From Calothrix sp. C42_A2020_038 (lineage in GTDB: Bacteria; Cyanobacteriota; Cyanobacteriia; Cyanobacteriales; Nostocaceae): a stretch of 64,000 bases of DNA. The number at the start of each line of letters is the position of its first letter. The first letter of the stretch is position 1. The translations under genes were made by a program, and so were the position numbers. The stretch covers positions 310,001-374,000 of the forward strand of contig JACYLQ010000027.1 in NCBI GenBank assembly GCA_015272395.1. Reading direction: 5' to 3'. A model generated the notes under the pieces. The model was given only the letters and a program-made list of their open reading frames with translations. It was not told the DNA's origin and ran no database searches. Below, piece after piece: positions 8,519 through 18,279 of the stretch.

Positions 8519-9265
8519 ATGAATGAAACAGTAATTGAATGTCGCGAAGTTGAAACGACATTTGCTCAATCACTTAATCGTCCGATATTAAATCGAGTCA
8601 ATTGTGAGATTAGACGGGGTGAGTTTGTTGTACTACTGGGGTTAAATGGTGCCGGGAAGTCTACACTTTTACGTTCACTTGTGGGACTTACACCAATTGC
8701 ACGAGGGGGAATTACTGTAGATAACATTCCAATGACTCCACAAACACTACCAAAAATTCGGCGCCAAGTAGGAATGTTATTTCAAGGAGGAGGTCTAATT
8801 CGGCAACTGTCCGCATTAGACAATGTTCTTTGTGGTAGATTAGGACTTCGCAAATCTTGGCAAACCTTATTTGGGTTTCCAAAACAAGACCAACGTTTAG
8901 CGTTACAACTACTTGATGAATTAGGATTATACGAACATGCGTATCAAAAAACTAGTTCCTTGAGCGGTGGGCAACAACAACGAGTGGCGATCGCACGTGC
9001 TTTAATTCAATCACCGCAAATTCTCTTAGCTGACGAACCAATTACTGGGTTAGATGTAATGGCAGCAAAGCAGGTAATGGATACTTTAGCGCAATTGAAC
9101 AAAGAGCATGGAATTACAGTTGTAACTGTGTTGCACGATTTAGGTATAGCAGCAGAATACGCAGACCGCGCTCTTGTAATTGATGCTGGACGTATTGTTT
9201 ATGACGGTGATTGTCATGATTTACAAGCCGAATTTACTCAGATAAGCAAAGCTGCGAAACGATGA
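8519..9265 (+). CDS. phnC: Phosphonate-type ABC transporter ATP-binding protein
   Basis: 248 residues, a stand-alone ABC ATPase on the cytoplasmic side of the importer. Walker A GLNGAGKST (about 40-48), Q-loop MLFQGGGLIRQLS, signature LSGGQQQRVAIARAL, Walker B ILLADEP and switch His in VLHDLG are all intact. The VLCGRLG stretch after the Q-loop is typical of PhnC rather than PstB or amino-acid transporters. Its end overlaps the phnE start by 4 bases, indicating translational coupling. Confidence 0.92.
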   Translation: MNETVIECREVETTFAQSLNRPILNRVNCEIRRGEFVVLLGLNGAGKSTLLRSLVGLTPIARGGITVDNIPMTPQTLPKIRRQVGMLFQGGGLIRQLSALDNVLCGRLGLRKSWQTLFGFPKQDQRLALQLLDELGLYEHAYQKTSSLSGGQQQRVAIARALIQSPQILLADEPITGLDVMAAKQVMDTLAQLNKEHGITVVTVLHDLGIAAEYADRALVIDAGRIVYDGDCHDLQAEFTQISKAAKR

Positions 9266-10068
9266 ATTATTTCTCCTATATAACTAATTTAAGTCGGCGC
9301 CATTCTTGGATAAGTACTTTGTTGATTGTTCCGGTACTTATTTTACTAGTCGTAGTCTACGCTTGGTCGCTTGAAGGCATAGGTATAAATGCTGAAGTTT
9401 TAAATAATAGCTGGTTCTACGTTACAGATTTTATCTCCCGGTTTTTTCCCGCCAATTTCGATGTTTTACCTAATGCGATCAATTCATTAGTACAAACAAT
9501 TCAAATGTCTTTATGGGGAACTACGATTGGGGCAATAATATCTATACCAATTGCTATAGCTAGTGCGAGTAACGTTGCTCCTGTATGGTTGCAGTGGTTG
9601 GCAAACTTTATCCAAAATGCGGTCCGTTCCGTACCTTCAATCATTCTAGGCTTAATTTTTGTTGCTGCGACTGGACTCGGCGCCCCGGCTGGGACTTTAG
9701 CTTTAAGCATTTATACTATTGGATATCTAGCTAAATTTTATCAGCAAGCAATTGAAGCTGTTAACTCTCGCTCTATAGAATCTTTACAAGTGATTGGCGC
9801 CTCACGATGGCAAATCACCCAATATGGTATTGTCCCCCAAGTTTTACCATTAGCATTGGGCTACACATTATGGATGTTTGAATATAACATTCGTGCAGCT
9901 TCAGTCCTAGGTGTGGTTGGTGCAGGTGGTATCGGGTTTGAACTCAAAAGTTATATAGATGGTTTTGAATATAATAAAGCAACAACTTTTATGCTGGTGT
10001 TACTAGTCGTGGTTACAGCGATTGATTTTTTAAGCAGCTTTATTCGGCGCCGTCTCGACTCAATGTAA
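9262..10068 (+). CDS. phnE: Phosphonate-type ABC transporter permease
   Basis: A 268-residue inner-membrane permease. There is one N-terminal membrane helix (about 19-38) and a BPD-transp-1 core with further helices. The cytoplasmic coupling loop EAVNSRSIESLQVIGASRWQ is followed by GIVPQVLP and the PhnE-like RAASVLGVVGAGGIGFEL. It completes the phnDCE set and overlaps phnC by 4 bases. A hairpin follows the stop. Confidence 0.92.
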   Translation: MNYFSYITNLSRRHSWISTLLIVPVLILLVVVYAWSLEGIGINAEVLNNSWFYVTDFISRFFPANFDVLPNAINSLVQTIQMSLWGTTIGAIISIPIAIASASNVAPVWLQWLANFIQNAVRSVPSIILGLIFVAATGLGAPAGTLALSIYTIGYLAKFYQQAIEAVNSRSIESLQVIGASRWQITQYGIVPQVLPLALGYTLWMFEYNIRAASVLGVVGAGGIGFELKSYIDGFEYNKATTFMLVLLVVVTAIDFLSSFIRRRLDSM

Positions 10069-10077
10069 ATATATTAT

Positions 10078-10112
10078 ATAGTGGGCAATCAACTCGAAGA
10101 GTGCCCACTCTA
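10078..10112 (+). terminator. Terminator-like hairpin after phnE
   Basis: AGTGGGCA (10080-10087) pairs with TGCCCACT (10102-10109), extended by AT pairs. It is placed just after phnE. There is no long T-run, and the element may serve both converging genes. Confidence 0.55.
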
Positions 10113-10142
10113 TAACTATCAGTATATTTTCTCGTTAAATGA

Positions 10143-10784
10143 TTATGCAAATGCGCGTGAGCTTGTAACGGCTATTGTCGCATCGCTTTCTTGATCTAAA
10201 TTCTGGTGCTGATTGGTTGGAAGATGTCTATCGAATAACGCTGGTACATCTTTGGCTTGAATACGACTGTAGCGTGTTTTATCCGGCATGATTAAATTTG
10301 GTCCACCCTTACAATTCTTCATACAACCTGTGGGTTTAATTGTAACTTGGGTGTTGAGGTCGCGCGCCTGTAATTCTTGTTGCATTGCGTGACATAGTGC
10401 TTTTCCACCTCGGTTCATACAGTCAGACTTTTGGCACATTAGAATAGTGGCCTGTTTTGCGGCTTTAGTGGGTACAGGTTCCGCTGGTTGAAGTGTAGTA
10501 TATTCATCTGCCACAGCACGCGCTGCCATAACTCTTTCAGCTTTGAGTTTGTACTCACCTGTTTTCGAGCAAACTTTTTTTGTGCCAACAATTTGTAACC
10601 AAGTTCCTGGTGGTAATCTCCAGTCAAAGGTACACCGTAGGTGCTTGGCTAGTTTGACATAACGTTCACCCTCGCTAGTTTCAAGTATCAAACCTTTGAG
10701 CTTGTAGCCGTCTTTGATGACAAGCTCAACGAAACGTCCTTCAAGATAAAACTCTAAAAGTTGTTCTATATGTAGCTTACTCAT
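10143..10784 (-). CDS. (2Fe-2S) thioredoxin-like ferredoxin domain protein
   Basis: 213 residues in two parts. Residues 1-90 form a small beta domain of unknown role (LVIKDGYKLKGLIL; WLQIVGTKKV). Residues 112-190 form a thioredoxin-like [2Fe-2S] ferredoxin domain with the ligand pattern Cys117-x4-Cys122 and Cys154-x3-Cys158 (PTGCMKNCKGGPN), as in Aquifex-type ferredoxins and NuoE. It probably transfers electrons, partner unknown. A very strong ribosome site (AGGAGG) precedes the ATG. Alone on its strand apart from the small gene upstream at 10958. Confidence 0.85.
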   Translation of the reverse strand: MSKLHIEQLLEFYLEGRFVELVIKDGYKLKGLILETSEGERYVKLAKHLRCTFDWRLPPGTWLQIVGTKKVCSKTGEYKLKAERVMAARAVADEYTTLQPAEPVPTKAAKQATILMCQKSDCMNRGGKALCHAMQQELQARDLNTQVTIKPTGCMKNCKGGPNLIMPDKTRYSRIQAKDVPALFDRHLPTNQHQNLDQESDATIAVTSSRAFA

Positions 10785-10957
10785 TTTCTTAACCTCCTAT
10801 TGATAAAAATACTTAACGAACAAATAATTACCAAGGGACTTCCAGTTAAATAAATATCCAAAATGTTTTGCAGGGTATGGTCATCTTTGCTCACCCTTAG
10901 ACAAAGTTGGCGATGCCTATTTTAAAATATGGAGAATCAATTTTTTGGAAGTACCAA

Positions 10958-11206
10958 TCAAGCATCACAATACCAACATCGCTCTAAGGCATTAATTAAC
11001 TCATGACGCGATGCTGTCAGTTGTCGAACCACACTCCATAGTTGAATAGCTGCTGTAATACTGGCAATTTCTACCTTTAATGGTTGATTCATCGCACACG
11101 AACAATTTATACCCAGTTCTTGCAACCGCATATAAACCTGCCAGCGATCTGTCCACTCCATAGAAACGATTATCTTTACTTCTGGCTCTGAGATAAAAGG
11201 TTTCAC
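10958..11206 (-). CDS. Small conserved cyanobacterial protein (Asr1405/Asl0597-like)
   Basis: 82 residues if translation starts at the GTG at 11204-11206, which has GAGG six bases upstream. A TTG at 11221 would add five residues but lacks such a site. The core reads DRWQVYMRLQELGINCSCAM, then a helix QLWSVVRQLTASRHELI and a terminal CWYCDA. From memory this resembles the small cyanobacterial Asr1405/Asl0597 family, function unknown. Four Cys (CSC and CWYC) could bind metal, but this is only suggestion. Confidence 0.6.
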   Translation of the reverse strand: MKPFISEPEVKIIVSMEWTDRWQVYMRLQELGINCSCAMNQPLKVEIASITAAIQLWSVVRQLTASRHELINALERCWYCDA

Positions 11207-11434
11207 AAAAATCCTCTTCAAAAGTGCAATTTAATCGCAGCAAAAGTACTTATTTACTCCTAGCAATTAACAAAATGCCAGGTTAGCCCCTTATATAAGC
11301 ATACTATTAAGTGCAAAGAATTCTCAGTAAATTTTGAAAAAAAATAAAAATATTTCTCAGACTACTTTGGCACAGGTGTAAACAAGATGAGATGAAGCTC
11401 ACCTTGCGTTAGAACTGAAAATTTCTGATATGAG

Positions 11435-12880
11435 CTATAAATTTATCTTTTGGAATAAATAAACATCTGTACGCTGATACGTAAGTTTGAATTCTCTGCG
11501 ACTTTTTAATTGATCTACAAGGCGCCGTGCTGATTCGGAATCATTTCCCCACCCAGGATGGCGAACATCCATGAGTATATAATCGTATTTAAGGGCATCC
11601 GCTAGGGTTTGCTCTTTGAAGGCGATGTTTATGACTTGACGATGGCTAAGATGAGTTGATATTGAAGCAGTAGTAAGCACGCTTGGTTGAGGCGAAACTA
11701 ATGAAATAGCTTCTCTTGTCGCTTGCCAAGTATCGAGTTTATCTAAGTATTTACCACCAAAGTGGGTATATTTTGCCAATAACAAAAATCCAATTAGTGA
11801 CCAGATGATTATGCCACGCTGACTACGCACCCACCCTTTTCTTGCTGCCAAGGTTGCGATCACCGCCAGTATTAGGAATGGAACTGCTGGTACTGAGTAC
11901 TGATGAACTAAATCTTTTTGTGGTTGATAGTCTGCAATTATATTTAGTGCGATACAAGGAATTGCACTTACCAATGGTGCGGCGCCTTGGAGTGAGAGTC
12001 CCCAAATTATTGGTGCTGTTAGTAATACTAAGTATCCCAAATTATCCAAGCTGAGAATTTTGCCGAAAACTATCTCTGGTTTGAAGACTAAGTTTTTGGC
12101 AATTTCCCAGACTGAATTACCTAAATAACTATACCGTCCAACTGCTGCTGCCTCTTTTCCGCTAAAACTAGGAACAATTACTCCAGATGCAATGACGAAC
12201 CAAGCTGCACCCATCAAAATGGCTAAAATGCCATAGGTTCGCCGTTTTTCAAACAACAACAGCCAAACTCCCATCGCAGCAACAGTGAGAGATAATACCG
12301 CTTTGCACATCAATACGACTATTACACTTACAGCAAAGAACCAAAACTTTCTAGCGCGCGCACACCATACTGCTGTAATTAGTAGTGGCAAAGCGATAAC
12401 TTCAGGGTGAAAGTCAAACAAGTTGACGTTAAATATTTGGGGGTAAAGTAGATAAACCACCGCTATTGCTGTAGCGTGTTTCTCCAAACCAGCTTGACGT
12501 GCCAAATGCCAAACTGGTAGAGCGCCTAGTGCTAAAGCTAAAGCCTGAACTGCAAATAACCAGTAAACGCTGGGGTAAATTTTGTACAGCAACGCCAATG
12601 GATACCAAATTAAAGCTGCATGGTCTCCAAGAATGTGATACCCCATGTATGTGGAGAATGGAACTTTACCCTGGCTAATTAAATAAACCGCTTGGTCAAA
12701 AATTCCTAAATCGAAGCCAGTAGATTGGAACAGGATATGGCGTATACTGCTTGACGCAAACAATATCAGTGTACTGGCGCCAATAATCCAAGCCAAGGGA
12801 TGCTGCCTGATATTACTAATACTTTTTAATTGATCAAATATTTTTTGATTGCCAGGAGATTTATGCTGATTGACAGCCAT
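11435..12880 (-). CDS. DUF2079 multi-pass membrane protein
   Basis: A 481-residue integral membrane protein with about ten hydrophobic helices. The DUF2079 marks are FDLGIFDQAVYLISQGKVPF near residues 55-75, DHAALIWYPLALLYKIYPS, and NLFDFHPEVIALPLLI. The topology and the acidic FD motif in the first outside loop recall GT-C type glycosyltransferases that use lipid-linked sugars. Activity is unproven. It stands alone. Confidence 0.85.
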   Translation of the reverse strand: MAVNQHKSPGNQKIFDQLKSISNIRQHPLAWIIGASTLILFASSSIRHILFQSTGFDLGIFDQAVYLISQGKVPFSTYMGYHILGDHAALIWYPLALLYKIYPSVYWLFAVQALALALGALPVWHLARQAGLEKHATAIAVVYLLYPQIFNVNLFDFHPEVIALPLLITAVWCARARKFWFFAVSVIVVLMCKAVLSLTVAAMGVWLLLFEKRRTYGILAILMGAAWFVIASGVIVPSFSGKEAAAVGRYSYLGNSVWEIAKNLVFKPEIVFGKILSLDNLGYLVLLTAPIIWGLSLQGAAPLVSAIPCIALNIIADYQPQKDLVHQYSVPAVPFLILAVIATLAARKGWVRSQRGIIIWSLIGFLLLAKYTHFGGKYLDKLDTWQATREAISLVSPQPSVLTTASISTHLSHRQVINIAFKEQTLADALKYDYILMDVRHPGWGNDSESARRLVDQLKSRREFKLTYQRTDVYLFQKINL

Positions 12881-13110
12881 TGGAAAACCCAGGTGCTAGT
12901 TTTGTAATTAAGTCACAAAATAATACCATTTCCCTCAAACTTACAACTAACCGATTATGCTGCAATTAGTACTTAGAATTGTTTGTTAAAAAAAATACAC
13001 ATATTTTTCAATAAATGTAAATTATATTACCGAAGAAAGTCGGAGGGCAGGAGGGAATACTGTCTCCTGCACTTTTCTCCCGCTGACTTCTTCAACAGAG
13101 AAATGATACA

Positions 13111-13140
13111 TGTAGAGATGTGAAATGTCACGTCTCTACA
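13111..13140. repeat. GTAGAGA-family hairpin
   Basis: TGTAGAGATGTGA and TGTCACGTCTCTACA form an imperfect inverted repeat. It belongs to the same family as the hairpins at 8469, 17790 and 58253. Confidence 0.7.
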
Positions 13141-13294
13141 AAATTTTGAATATTACCTATATACCTCATGTACCAGAAATCTTCTGTATAAATACGTTGT
13201 CTCTACAAACAATTTGGATGGAATGATGGGTGTCACCCCTTATTCGCTTTTCTGTATCCTACCAGGGAAGGGGAATAAGAAAATAAAGCTTTCA

Positions 13295-13325
13295 AAACCT
13301 CTCTCCGCACAGGAGAGGGGGTTTT
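13295..13325. repeat. CCTCTC/GAGAGG hairpin
   Basis: AAACCTCTC pairs with GAGAGGGGGTTT around a 9-base loop. Its shape is terminator-like, but the nearest plus-strand gene end is far away, so a dispersed repeat is more likely. A related short hairpin lies at 62850. Confidence 0.5.
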
Positions 13326-13528
13326 ATGTATATTTTTAGACTTTTCAAACATTTTCTAAGATTTTTACGTGTCACTTGTTTCCGTCGTAAAATCTGAAGG
13401 GTTTTATGTCAAGAAATTTTTACTTTTAAGTCTGAGTATTGATTAATGTCAGTGCAAAGAAAGAGACATAAATCGCTTCAAAAAAGATTTTTATCTCAAA
13501 AAATATAAACTATTTAATATTTATTGGC

Positions 13529-13556
13529 TTGCATTCAAAATTTTGAGTGCTAAGAT
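13529..13556 (+). promoter_or_regulatory. Candidate sigma-70 type promoter of dps
   Basis: TTGCAT (13529-13534) and TAAGAT (13551-13556) are separated by 16 bases, ending 53 bases before the dps ATG. Predicted from sequence only. Confidence 0.45.
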
Positions 13557-13609
13557 GTAAAGACCAAGTGGTTACTCACTATAGCCGCGATATTAGGAGA
13601 GGGAAACAA

Positions 13610-14161
13610 ATGTCTGAAACACAAACAATTTTACGCAATTTTGGTGATGTTTGTGACAACCCTATATTGCTCGATAAAAGCATAACAACTCCTGTTTGTG
13701 AAGGATTTAATGTTGTTTTAGCTAGCTTTCAAGCATTGTACTTGCAGTATCAAAAGCATCATTTTGTAGTTGAAGGTGCAGAATTTTACTCGTTGCATGA
13801 ATTTTTTAATGAAAGCTATGAGCAAATTCAAGGACACGTTCATGAAATTGGTGAACGCTTGGATGGACTGGGTGGTGTACCAGTAGCAAGTCTGACAAAG
13901 TTGGCAGAGTTATGTTGCTTTGAGCAAGAACCTGACGGTGTTTTCTCTTGCCGTCAAATGGTAGAAAATGACCTGAAGGCAGAGCAAGCAATAATTTCTT
14001 TAATTCGGCGCCAAGCTTCTCAGGCAGAAAGTTTAGGAGACCGAGCAACAAGATACCTTTACGAACAAATACTACTCAAAACTGAAGAAAGAGCTTACCA
14101 TCTAGCACACTTCTTAGCAAAAGATAGTTTAACTTTAGGATTTGTTCAAGCAAGCAACTAA
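13610..14161 (+). CDS. dps: Dps-family ferritin-like protein with His-type ferroxidase centre
   Basis: A 184-residue Dps protein that forms cage-like dodecamers oxidising and storing iron and protecting DNA from peroxide. Counting from the ATG at 13610, the ferroxidase ligands fall at His51, His63, position 78 and Glu82, with the classic spacing. Position 78 is His (GHVHEIGER) where typical Dps proteins have Asp. The same replacement is known in Thermosynechococcus DpsA and a Nostoc Dps, where it gives a Zn-binding, O2-using centre. The start has GGAGAGG upstream; the frame also opens earlier at 13547 without support. A promoter and a clean terminator make it monocistronic. Confidence 0.88.
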   Translation: MSETQTILRNFGDVCDNPILLDKSITTPVCEGFNVVLASFQALYLQYQKHHFVVEGAEFYSLHEFFNESYEQIQGHVHEIGERLDGLGGVPVASLTKLAELCCFEQEPDGVFSCRQMVENDLKAEQAIISLIRRQASQAESLGDRATRYLYEQILLKTEERAYHLAHFLAKDSLTLGFVQASN

Positions 14162-14226
14162 TAAATTTAGCTTTTCAAATGCGTTGAATTTAGTTAAATT
14201 TAAACAAATTAAAATAGTATAATAAG

Positions 14227-14255
14227 AGGCAGACAATATGTATCTGCCTTTTTTA
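14227..14255 (+). terminator. Rho-independent terminator of dps
   Basis: AGGCAGA (14227-14233) pairs with TCTGCCT (14243-14249), then a T-run. It lies 65 bases after the dps stop. Confidence 0.85.
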
Positions 14256-14354
14256 CATACTCATAGGCGTATTTTTATAGAATAACTAGTATTTTCAAAA
14301 TACTTCTCCTCATGTGTTCTCTGTAGTTCATCTGTAAATATATATACTTTTACT

Positions 14355-14388
14355 AGATTCCCGACTTCTTAAAGAACGTCGGGAATCT
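14355..14388. repeat. Interspersed hairpin, AGATTCCCGA family (copy 2)
   Basis: AGATTCCCGACTTCTT and a matching GTCGGGAATCT arm, the best-preserved copy of the family, in the spacer upstream of carB. Confidence 0.8.
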
Positions 14389-14474
14389 TAAACGTTCTAA
14401 GAAAAAAGCTTTGACTAGTAGGTAAAGGCCCTTACAATAATTTGGATTTGTATTCTCGTACTCCAAGCAAGACT

Positions 14475-17400
14475 ATGCCTCGCCGCAACGACATCAAGAA
14501 AATTTTGCTACTCGGTTCTGGTCCAATCGTAATTGGACAGGCTTGTGAGTTTGATTATTCGGGTACCCAAGCTTGTAAAGCACTACGTGAGGAAGGTTAT
14601 GAAGTAGTGCTGGTCAATTCTAACCCAGCTACGATTATGACTGACCCAGAAACTGCGAACCGAACTTATATTGAACCATTAACACCAGAATTAGTTGAAA
14701 AAGTAATTGCCAAAGAACGTCCCGATGCTTTGTTGCCAACAATGGGTGGACAGACTGCGCTCAATATCGCTGTGGCATTAGCGAAAAATGGTGCTTTAGA
14801 TAGATATAATGTTGAGTTGATTGGGGCAAAGTTACCAGCTATAGAAAAAGCTGAGGATCGAAAGCTGTTTAATGAAGCGATGGCAAAAATCGGGGTGAAG
14901 GTTTGCCCTAGTGGAACAGCTTCATCGTTGGAAGAAGCTAAAAATATCGCGCAACGAATTGGCACATATCCCTTAATTATTCGTCCTGCTTTCACTATGG
15001 GGGGTACTGGAGGGGGTATAAGCTATAACTCCGAGGAGTTTGCGGAAATGGCGCAGGCAGGTATTGATGCATCTCCAGTATCGCAAATTCTCATTGACCA
15101 GTCGCTGCTAGGGTGGAAGGAGTACGAGCTAGAAGTGATGCGCGACTTGGCGGATAACGTTGTAATTATTTGTTCGATTGAAAACCTTGACCCGATGGGT
15201 ATCCATACTGGAGACTCTATTACTGTTGCTCCAGCCCAAACTTTGACTGATAAGGAGTATCAGCGGTTACGGGATATGGCGATTAAGATTATTCGTGAGA
15301 TTGGTGTAGAAACAGGTGGTTCTAATATTCAGTTTGCTGTAAATCCCGTTAACGGTGATGTTGTTGTTATTGAAATGAACCCGCGCGTTTCTCGGTCTTC
15401 AGCACTCGCTTCTAAAGCGACTGGTTTCCCGATCGCCAAAATTGCAGCAAAACTTGCAGTTGGTTACACACTTGCTGAAATTAGAAACGACATTACCAAG
15501 CAAACTCCTGCATCATTTGAACCCACTATCGACTACGTAGTTACAAAAGTTCCTCGTTTTGCTTTTGAAAAATTTCCTGGTTCTGAACCTGTGTTAACTA
15601 CCCAAATGAAATCAGTTGGGGAAGCAATGGCAATTGGACGTACCTTCAACGAATCCTTCCAAAAAGCGCTGCGTTCTTTAGAAACAGGACGAGCGGGTTG
15701 GGGATGTGATAAACCCGAAAAGCTGCCTAGCGGTGAACAAATTCGCGCACAATTGCGAACTCCAAACCCCGAACGTATTTTTGCAGTGCGTCATGCAATG
15801 CTGCTGGGAATGAGTATTGAAGATATTTATGAGCTAACGGGAATTGACCCTTGGTTCCTCGACAAAATGCAAGAAATCCTCGATGTCGAAAAATTGCTCA
15901 AGCGCACACCTTTACAACAATTGACCAAAGATCAATTATATGCTGTTAAGCGACAAGGATTTAGTGATAAACAAATCGCTTTTGCAACGAAAACAAGTGA
16001 AGACCAAGTGCGCGCGTACCGTAAGCAGCTTGGTATAATCCCAGTTTACAAAACTGTAGATACTTGTGCTGCTGAGTTTGAAGCATTTACTCCCTATCAT
16101 TATTCGACTTACGAAGAAGAAACCGAGATAATGCCCACCGATAAACCCAAAGTTATGATTTTGGGAGGTGGACCTAACCGTATTGGTCAAGGAATCGAAT
16201 TTGATTACTGTTGTTGCCATGCTGCCTATGCTCTCAAAGAGGTAGGTTACGAGACAATAATGGTTAACTCAAACCCTGAAACAGTTTCTACTGACTACGA
16301 CACCAGCGATAGACTCTACTTTGAACCTTTAACAAAGGAAGATGTTCTTAACATCATCGAAGCTGAAAATCCTGTAGGTATTATTGTTCAGTTTGGTGGA
16401 CAAACACCTTTAAAACTAGCAGTTCCTTTACAGCAAGCTCTTAGCGCTCAAAAAGAAAACGCAACACACTGTCTTGTAAATGGCGCCACAATAAATACTT
16501 CGATTTGGGGCACATCTCCTGATTCAATAGATATTGCCGAAGACCGGGAACGGTTCGAGCAGATTCTTAAACAACTTGAAATTGCTCAACCTCCTAATGG
16601 TATTGCTCGTACTTACGAAGACGCTTTGGTTGTTGCAAAGCGCATCGGTTATCCAGTTGTAGTCAGACCTAGCTATGTTCTGGGTGGTCGAGCGATGGAA
16701 ATTGTGTATTCAGATATTGAACTTGAGCGCTACATGACTTTTGCTGTTCAAGTCGAACCTGACCACCCAATTTTGATTGATAAGTTCTTAGAGAATGCTA
16801 TCGAAGTAGATGTCGATGCAATTGCCGACCACACCGGAAAAGTGGTGATTGGTGGTATTATGGAACACATTGAGCAGGCGGGTATACATTCTGGCGACTC
16901 AGCTTGTGCATTACCATCAATTTCATTGCCACCTGCTGTACTTGATAAAATTCGTACTTGGACAGTAGAACTAGCACAAGCGCTTTCTGTAATTGGACTA
17001 ATGAATATTCAGTTTGCCGTTGTTGGCGCCCAAACTTACTCACCACAAGTTTATATCCTGGAGGCAAACCCGCGCGCTTCGCGTACTGTACCCTTTGTCT
17101 CGAAAGCAACGGGTGTACCACTGGCAAAATTAGCATCTTTAATTATGTCGGGAAAAACCTTAGAAGAACTGAATCTTACCCAAGAAGTGATTCCCTCCCA
17201 TATTGCTGTTAAAGAAGCTGTATTACCTTTTAATAAGTTTCCAGGTACTGATACTCTGCTTGGTCCAGAAATGCGTTCAACTGGTGAGGTAATGGGTATT
17301 GATACTGACTTTGGACGCGCCTACGCTAAAGCTGAACTCGGCGCCGGTGAAAAATTACCGCTTACAGGTACAGTTTTTGTCTCAATGAACAACCGTGACA

Positions 17401-17765
17401 AAACAGCAGTTGTCCCCATTGTTCAGGAATTTATTAATCTCGGTTTTCACGTTATTGCTACTGACGGAACACGACGTACCCTAAAAGAAAATGGGCTGGA
17501 TGTTGAACTGATTTTAAAACTTCATGAAGGGCGCCCCCACGTTCTAGATGCCGTGAAAAATCGCAAAATCCAAATCATTATCAACACTCCCTCTGGAGAA
17601 GAAGCCCAAACTGATGCCAGACTTATCCGCCGTACCGCACTCACCTACAAAATTCCTATCATCACAACTCTCGCAGGCGCCAAAGCAACTGCTGCTGCCA
17701 TTCGTTCGTTACAAAGTACTGACTTAGACGTGCGCGTTATTCAAGAGTATGCAGCCAATAATTAG
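14475..17765 (+). CDS. carB: Carbamoyl-phosphate synthase large subunit
   Basis: A 1096-residue enzyme making carbamoyl phosphate from bicarbonate, ammonia (from CarA) and two ATP for arginine and pyrimidine synthesis. It has two homologous ATP-grasp halves, each opening with a nucleotide-binding motif ([20 protein letters not shown] near 13; [20 protein letters not shown] near 560). The C-terminal MGS-like allosteric domain lies around [20 protein letters not shown]. Both [16 protein letters not shown] and [16 protein letters not shown] are present. The ATG at 14475 starts the conserved [10 protein letters not shown]; a TTG at 14442 is unlikely. carA is not in the window. Confidence 0.97.
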   Translation: MPRRNDIKKILLLGSGPIVIGQACEFDYSGTQACKALREEGYEVVLVNSNPATIMTDPETANRTYIEPLTPELVEKVIAKERPDALLPTMGGQTALNIAVALAKNGALDRYNVELIGAKLPAIEKAEDRKLFNEAMAKIGVKVCPSGTASSLEEAKNIAQRIGTYPLIIRPAFTMGGTGGGISYNSEEFAEMAQAGIDASPVSQILIDQSLLGWKEYELEVMRDLADNVVIICSIENLDPMGIHTGDSITVAPAQTLTDKEYQRLRDMAIKIIREIGVETGGSNIQFAVNPVNGDVVVIEMNPRVSRSSALASKATGFPIAKIAAKLAVGYTLAEIRNDITKQTPASFEPTIDYVVTKVPRFAFEKFPGSEPVLTTQMKSVGEAMAIGRTFNESFQKALRSLETGRAGWGCDKPEKLPSGEQIRAQLRTPNPERIFAVRHAMLLGMSIEDIYELTGIDPWFLDKMQEILDVEKLLKRTPLQQLTKDQLYAVKRQGFSDKQIAFATKTSEDQVRAYRKQLGIIPVYKTVDTCAAEFEAFTPYHYSTYEEETEIMPTDKPKVMILGGGPNRIGQGIEFDYCCCHAAYALKEVGYETIMVNSNPETVSTDYDTSDRLYFEPLTKEDVLNIIEAENPVGIIVQFGGQTPLKLAVPLQQALSAQKENATHCLVNGATINTSIWGTSPDSIDIAEDRERFEQILKQLEIAQPPNGIARTYEDALVVAKRIGYPVVVRPSYVLGGRAMEIVYSDIELERYMTFAVQVEPDHPILIDKFLENAIEVDVDAIADHTGKVVIGGIMEHIEQAGIHSGDSACALPSISLPPAVLDKIRTWTVELAQALSVIGLMNIQFAVVGAQTYSPQVYILEANPRASRTVPFVSKATGVPLAKLASLIMSGKTLEELNLTQEVIPSHIAVKEAVLPFNKFPGTDTLLGPEMRSTGEVMGIDTDFGRAYAKAELGAGEKLPLTGTVFVSMNNRDKTAVVPIVQEFINLGFHVIATDGTRRTLKENGLDVELILKLHEGRPHVLDAVKNRKIQIIINTPSGEEAQTDARLIRRTALTYKIPIITTLAGAKATAAAIRSLQSTDLDVRVIQEYAANN

Positions 17766-17789
17766 AAGGCGCAGCAGAGACGCGCAGTA

Positions 17790-17837
17790 GAGGCGCACAG
17801 TAGAGACACAATTAATTGCGTCTCTACTATGCGCCTC
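17790..17837 (+). terminator. Long hairpin after carB (GTAGAGAC family)
   Basis: GAGGCGCACAGTAGAGAC pairs with GTCTCTACTATGCGCCTC with one mismatch; the loop contains the palindrome CAATTAATTG. It is preceded by two further GCAGAGACGC/GCAGTAGAGGC units (17766-17789). There is no T-run, so it may be a dispersed repeat that also protects the 3' end. Confidence 0.6.
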
Positions 17838-18279
17838 CATTCTGAGAATTCTTTACCTTTCTTTATGATTTTCATTAATTATTCCTTAAGCAGCATCAGT
17901 ATGTTTCTAGTATCATTAATATGCTTAACCCGCTGTACCGAAGCCTAAAAGCTGAAAAATATCTAAACAATTACTAGCCAAACTTCTCTAATAAATGTTA
18001 CAATGATTAACACTAAAACTTAAAAAATAAAATTGTTTATCTCGCTACTTTTTATCTAACTTTAGGTAATTGCGAGGAAAGCCCAAAGTAAAGTAACCTA
18101 ACACGAATTAATAACTATAAAAGTTCTGGACTAACCGCTCTCAACTGAAGCGGAAACCCCTAGATTGCCTGATTAAGTCTCCAGTTAAGTTTGGAGCCAA
18201 CTTATGTTAAGCATCTATTAACGATCCATATTTCTGCCCACTGTTTTGTGAAAACATTTATCCAAGAGTAAGTAGCGCC
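17838..18279 (+). promoter_or_regulatory. Long leader region of the sigma factor gene
   Basis: About 440 bases without an ORF upstream of the sigma gene. From 18060 on, the sequence is richer in G+C and has small inverted repeats, for example CTCCA/TGGAG near 18180-18196, which would fit a structured 5' UTR. No known riboswitch or sRNA was recognised. Confidence 0.3.

Larger units (their letters stand above)
12881..13528. other. Repeat-bearing spacer
   Basis: A gap of over 600 bases between the divergent DUF2079 and dps genes. It holds a GTAGAGA-family hairpin (13111-13140) and a CCTCTC/GAGAGG hairpin with flanking A and T runs (13295-13325). No gene is supported. Confidence 0.6.

Noticed and set aside
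8987-8994. HIP1 element GCGATCGC in phnC
   Set aside because: It is the single copy I found in 64 kb, which is consistent with chance.
11001-11243. 80-codon minus-strand frame overlapping the small gene at 10958
   Set aside because: The other frame has the GAGG-GTG start and matches a family pattern; this one looks random.
13224-13342. ATG frame crossing the CCTCTC hairpin
   Set aside because: It crosses a dispersed repeat, has no family resemblance and only a poor GGA upstream.
13540-13556. GAGTGCTAA half of a CIRCE element upstream of dps
   Set aside because: The other half TTAGCACTC is absent and the site lies at a dps, not a heat-shock gene. It overlaps the predicted -10.
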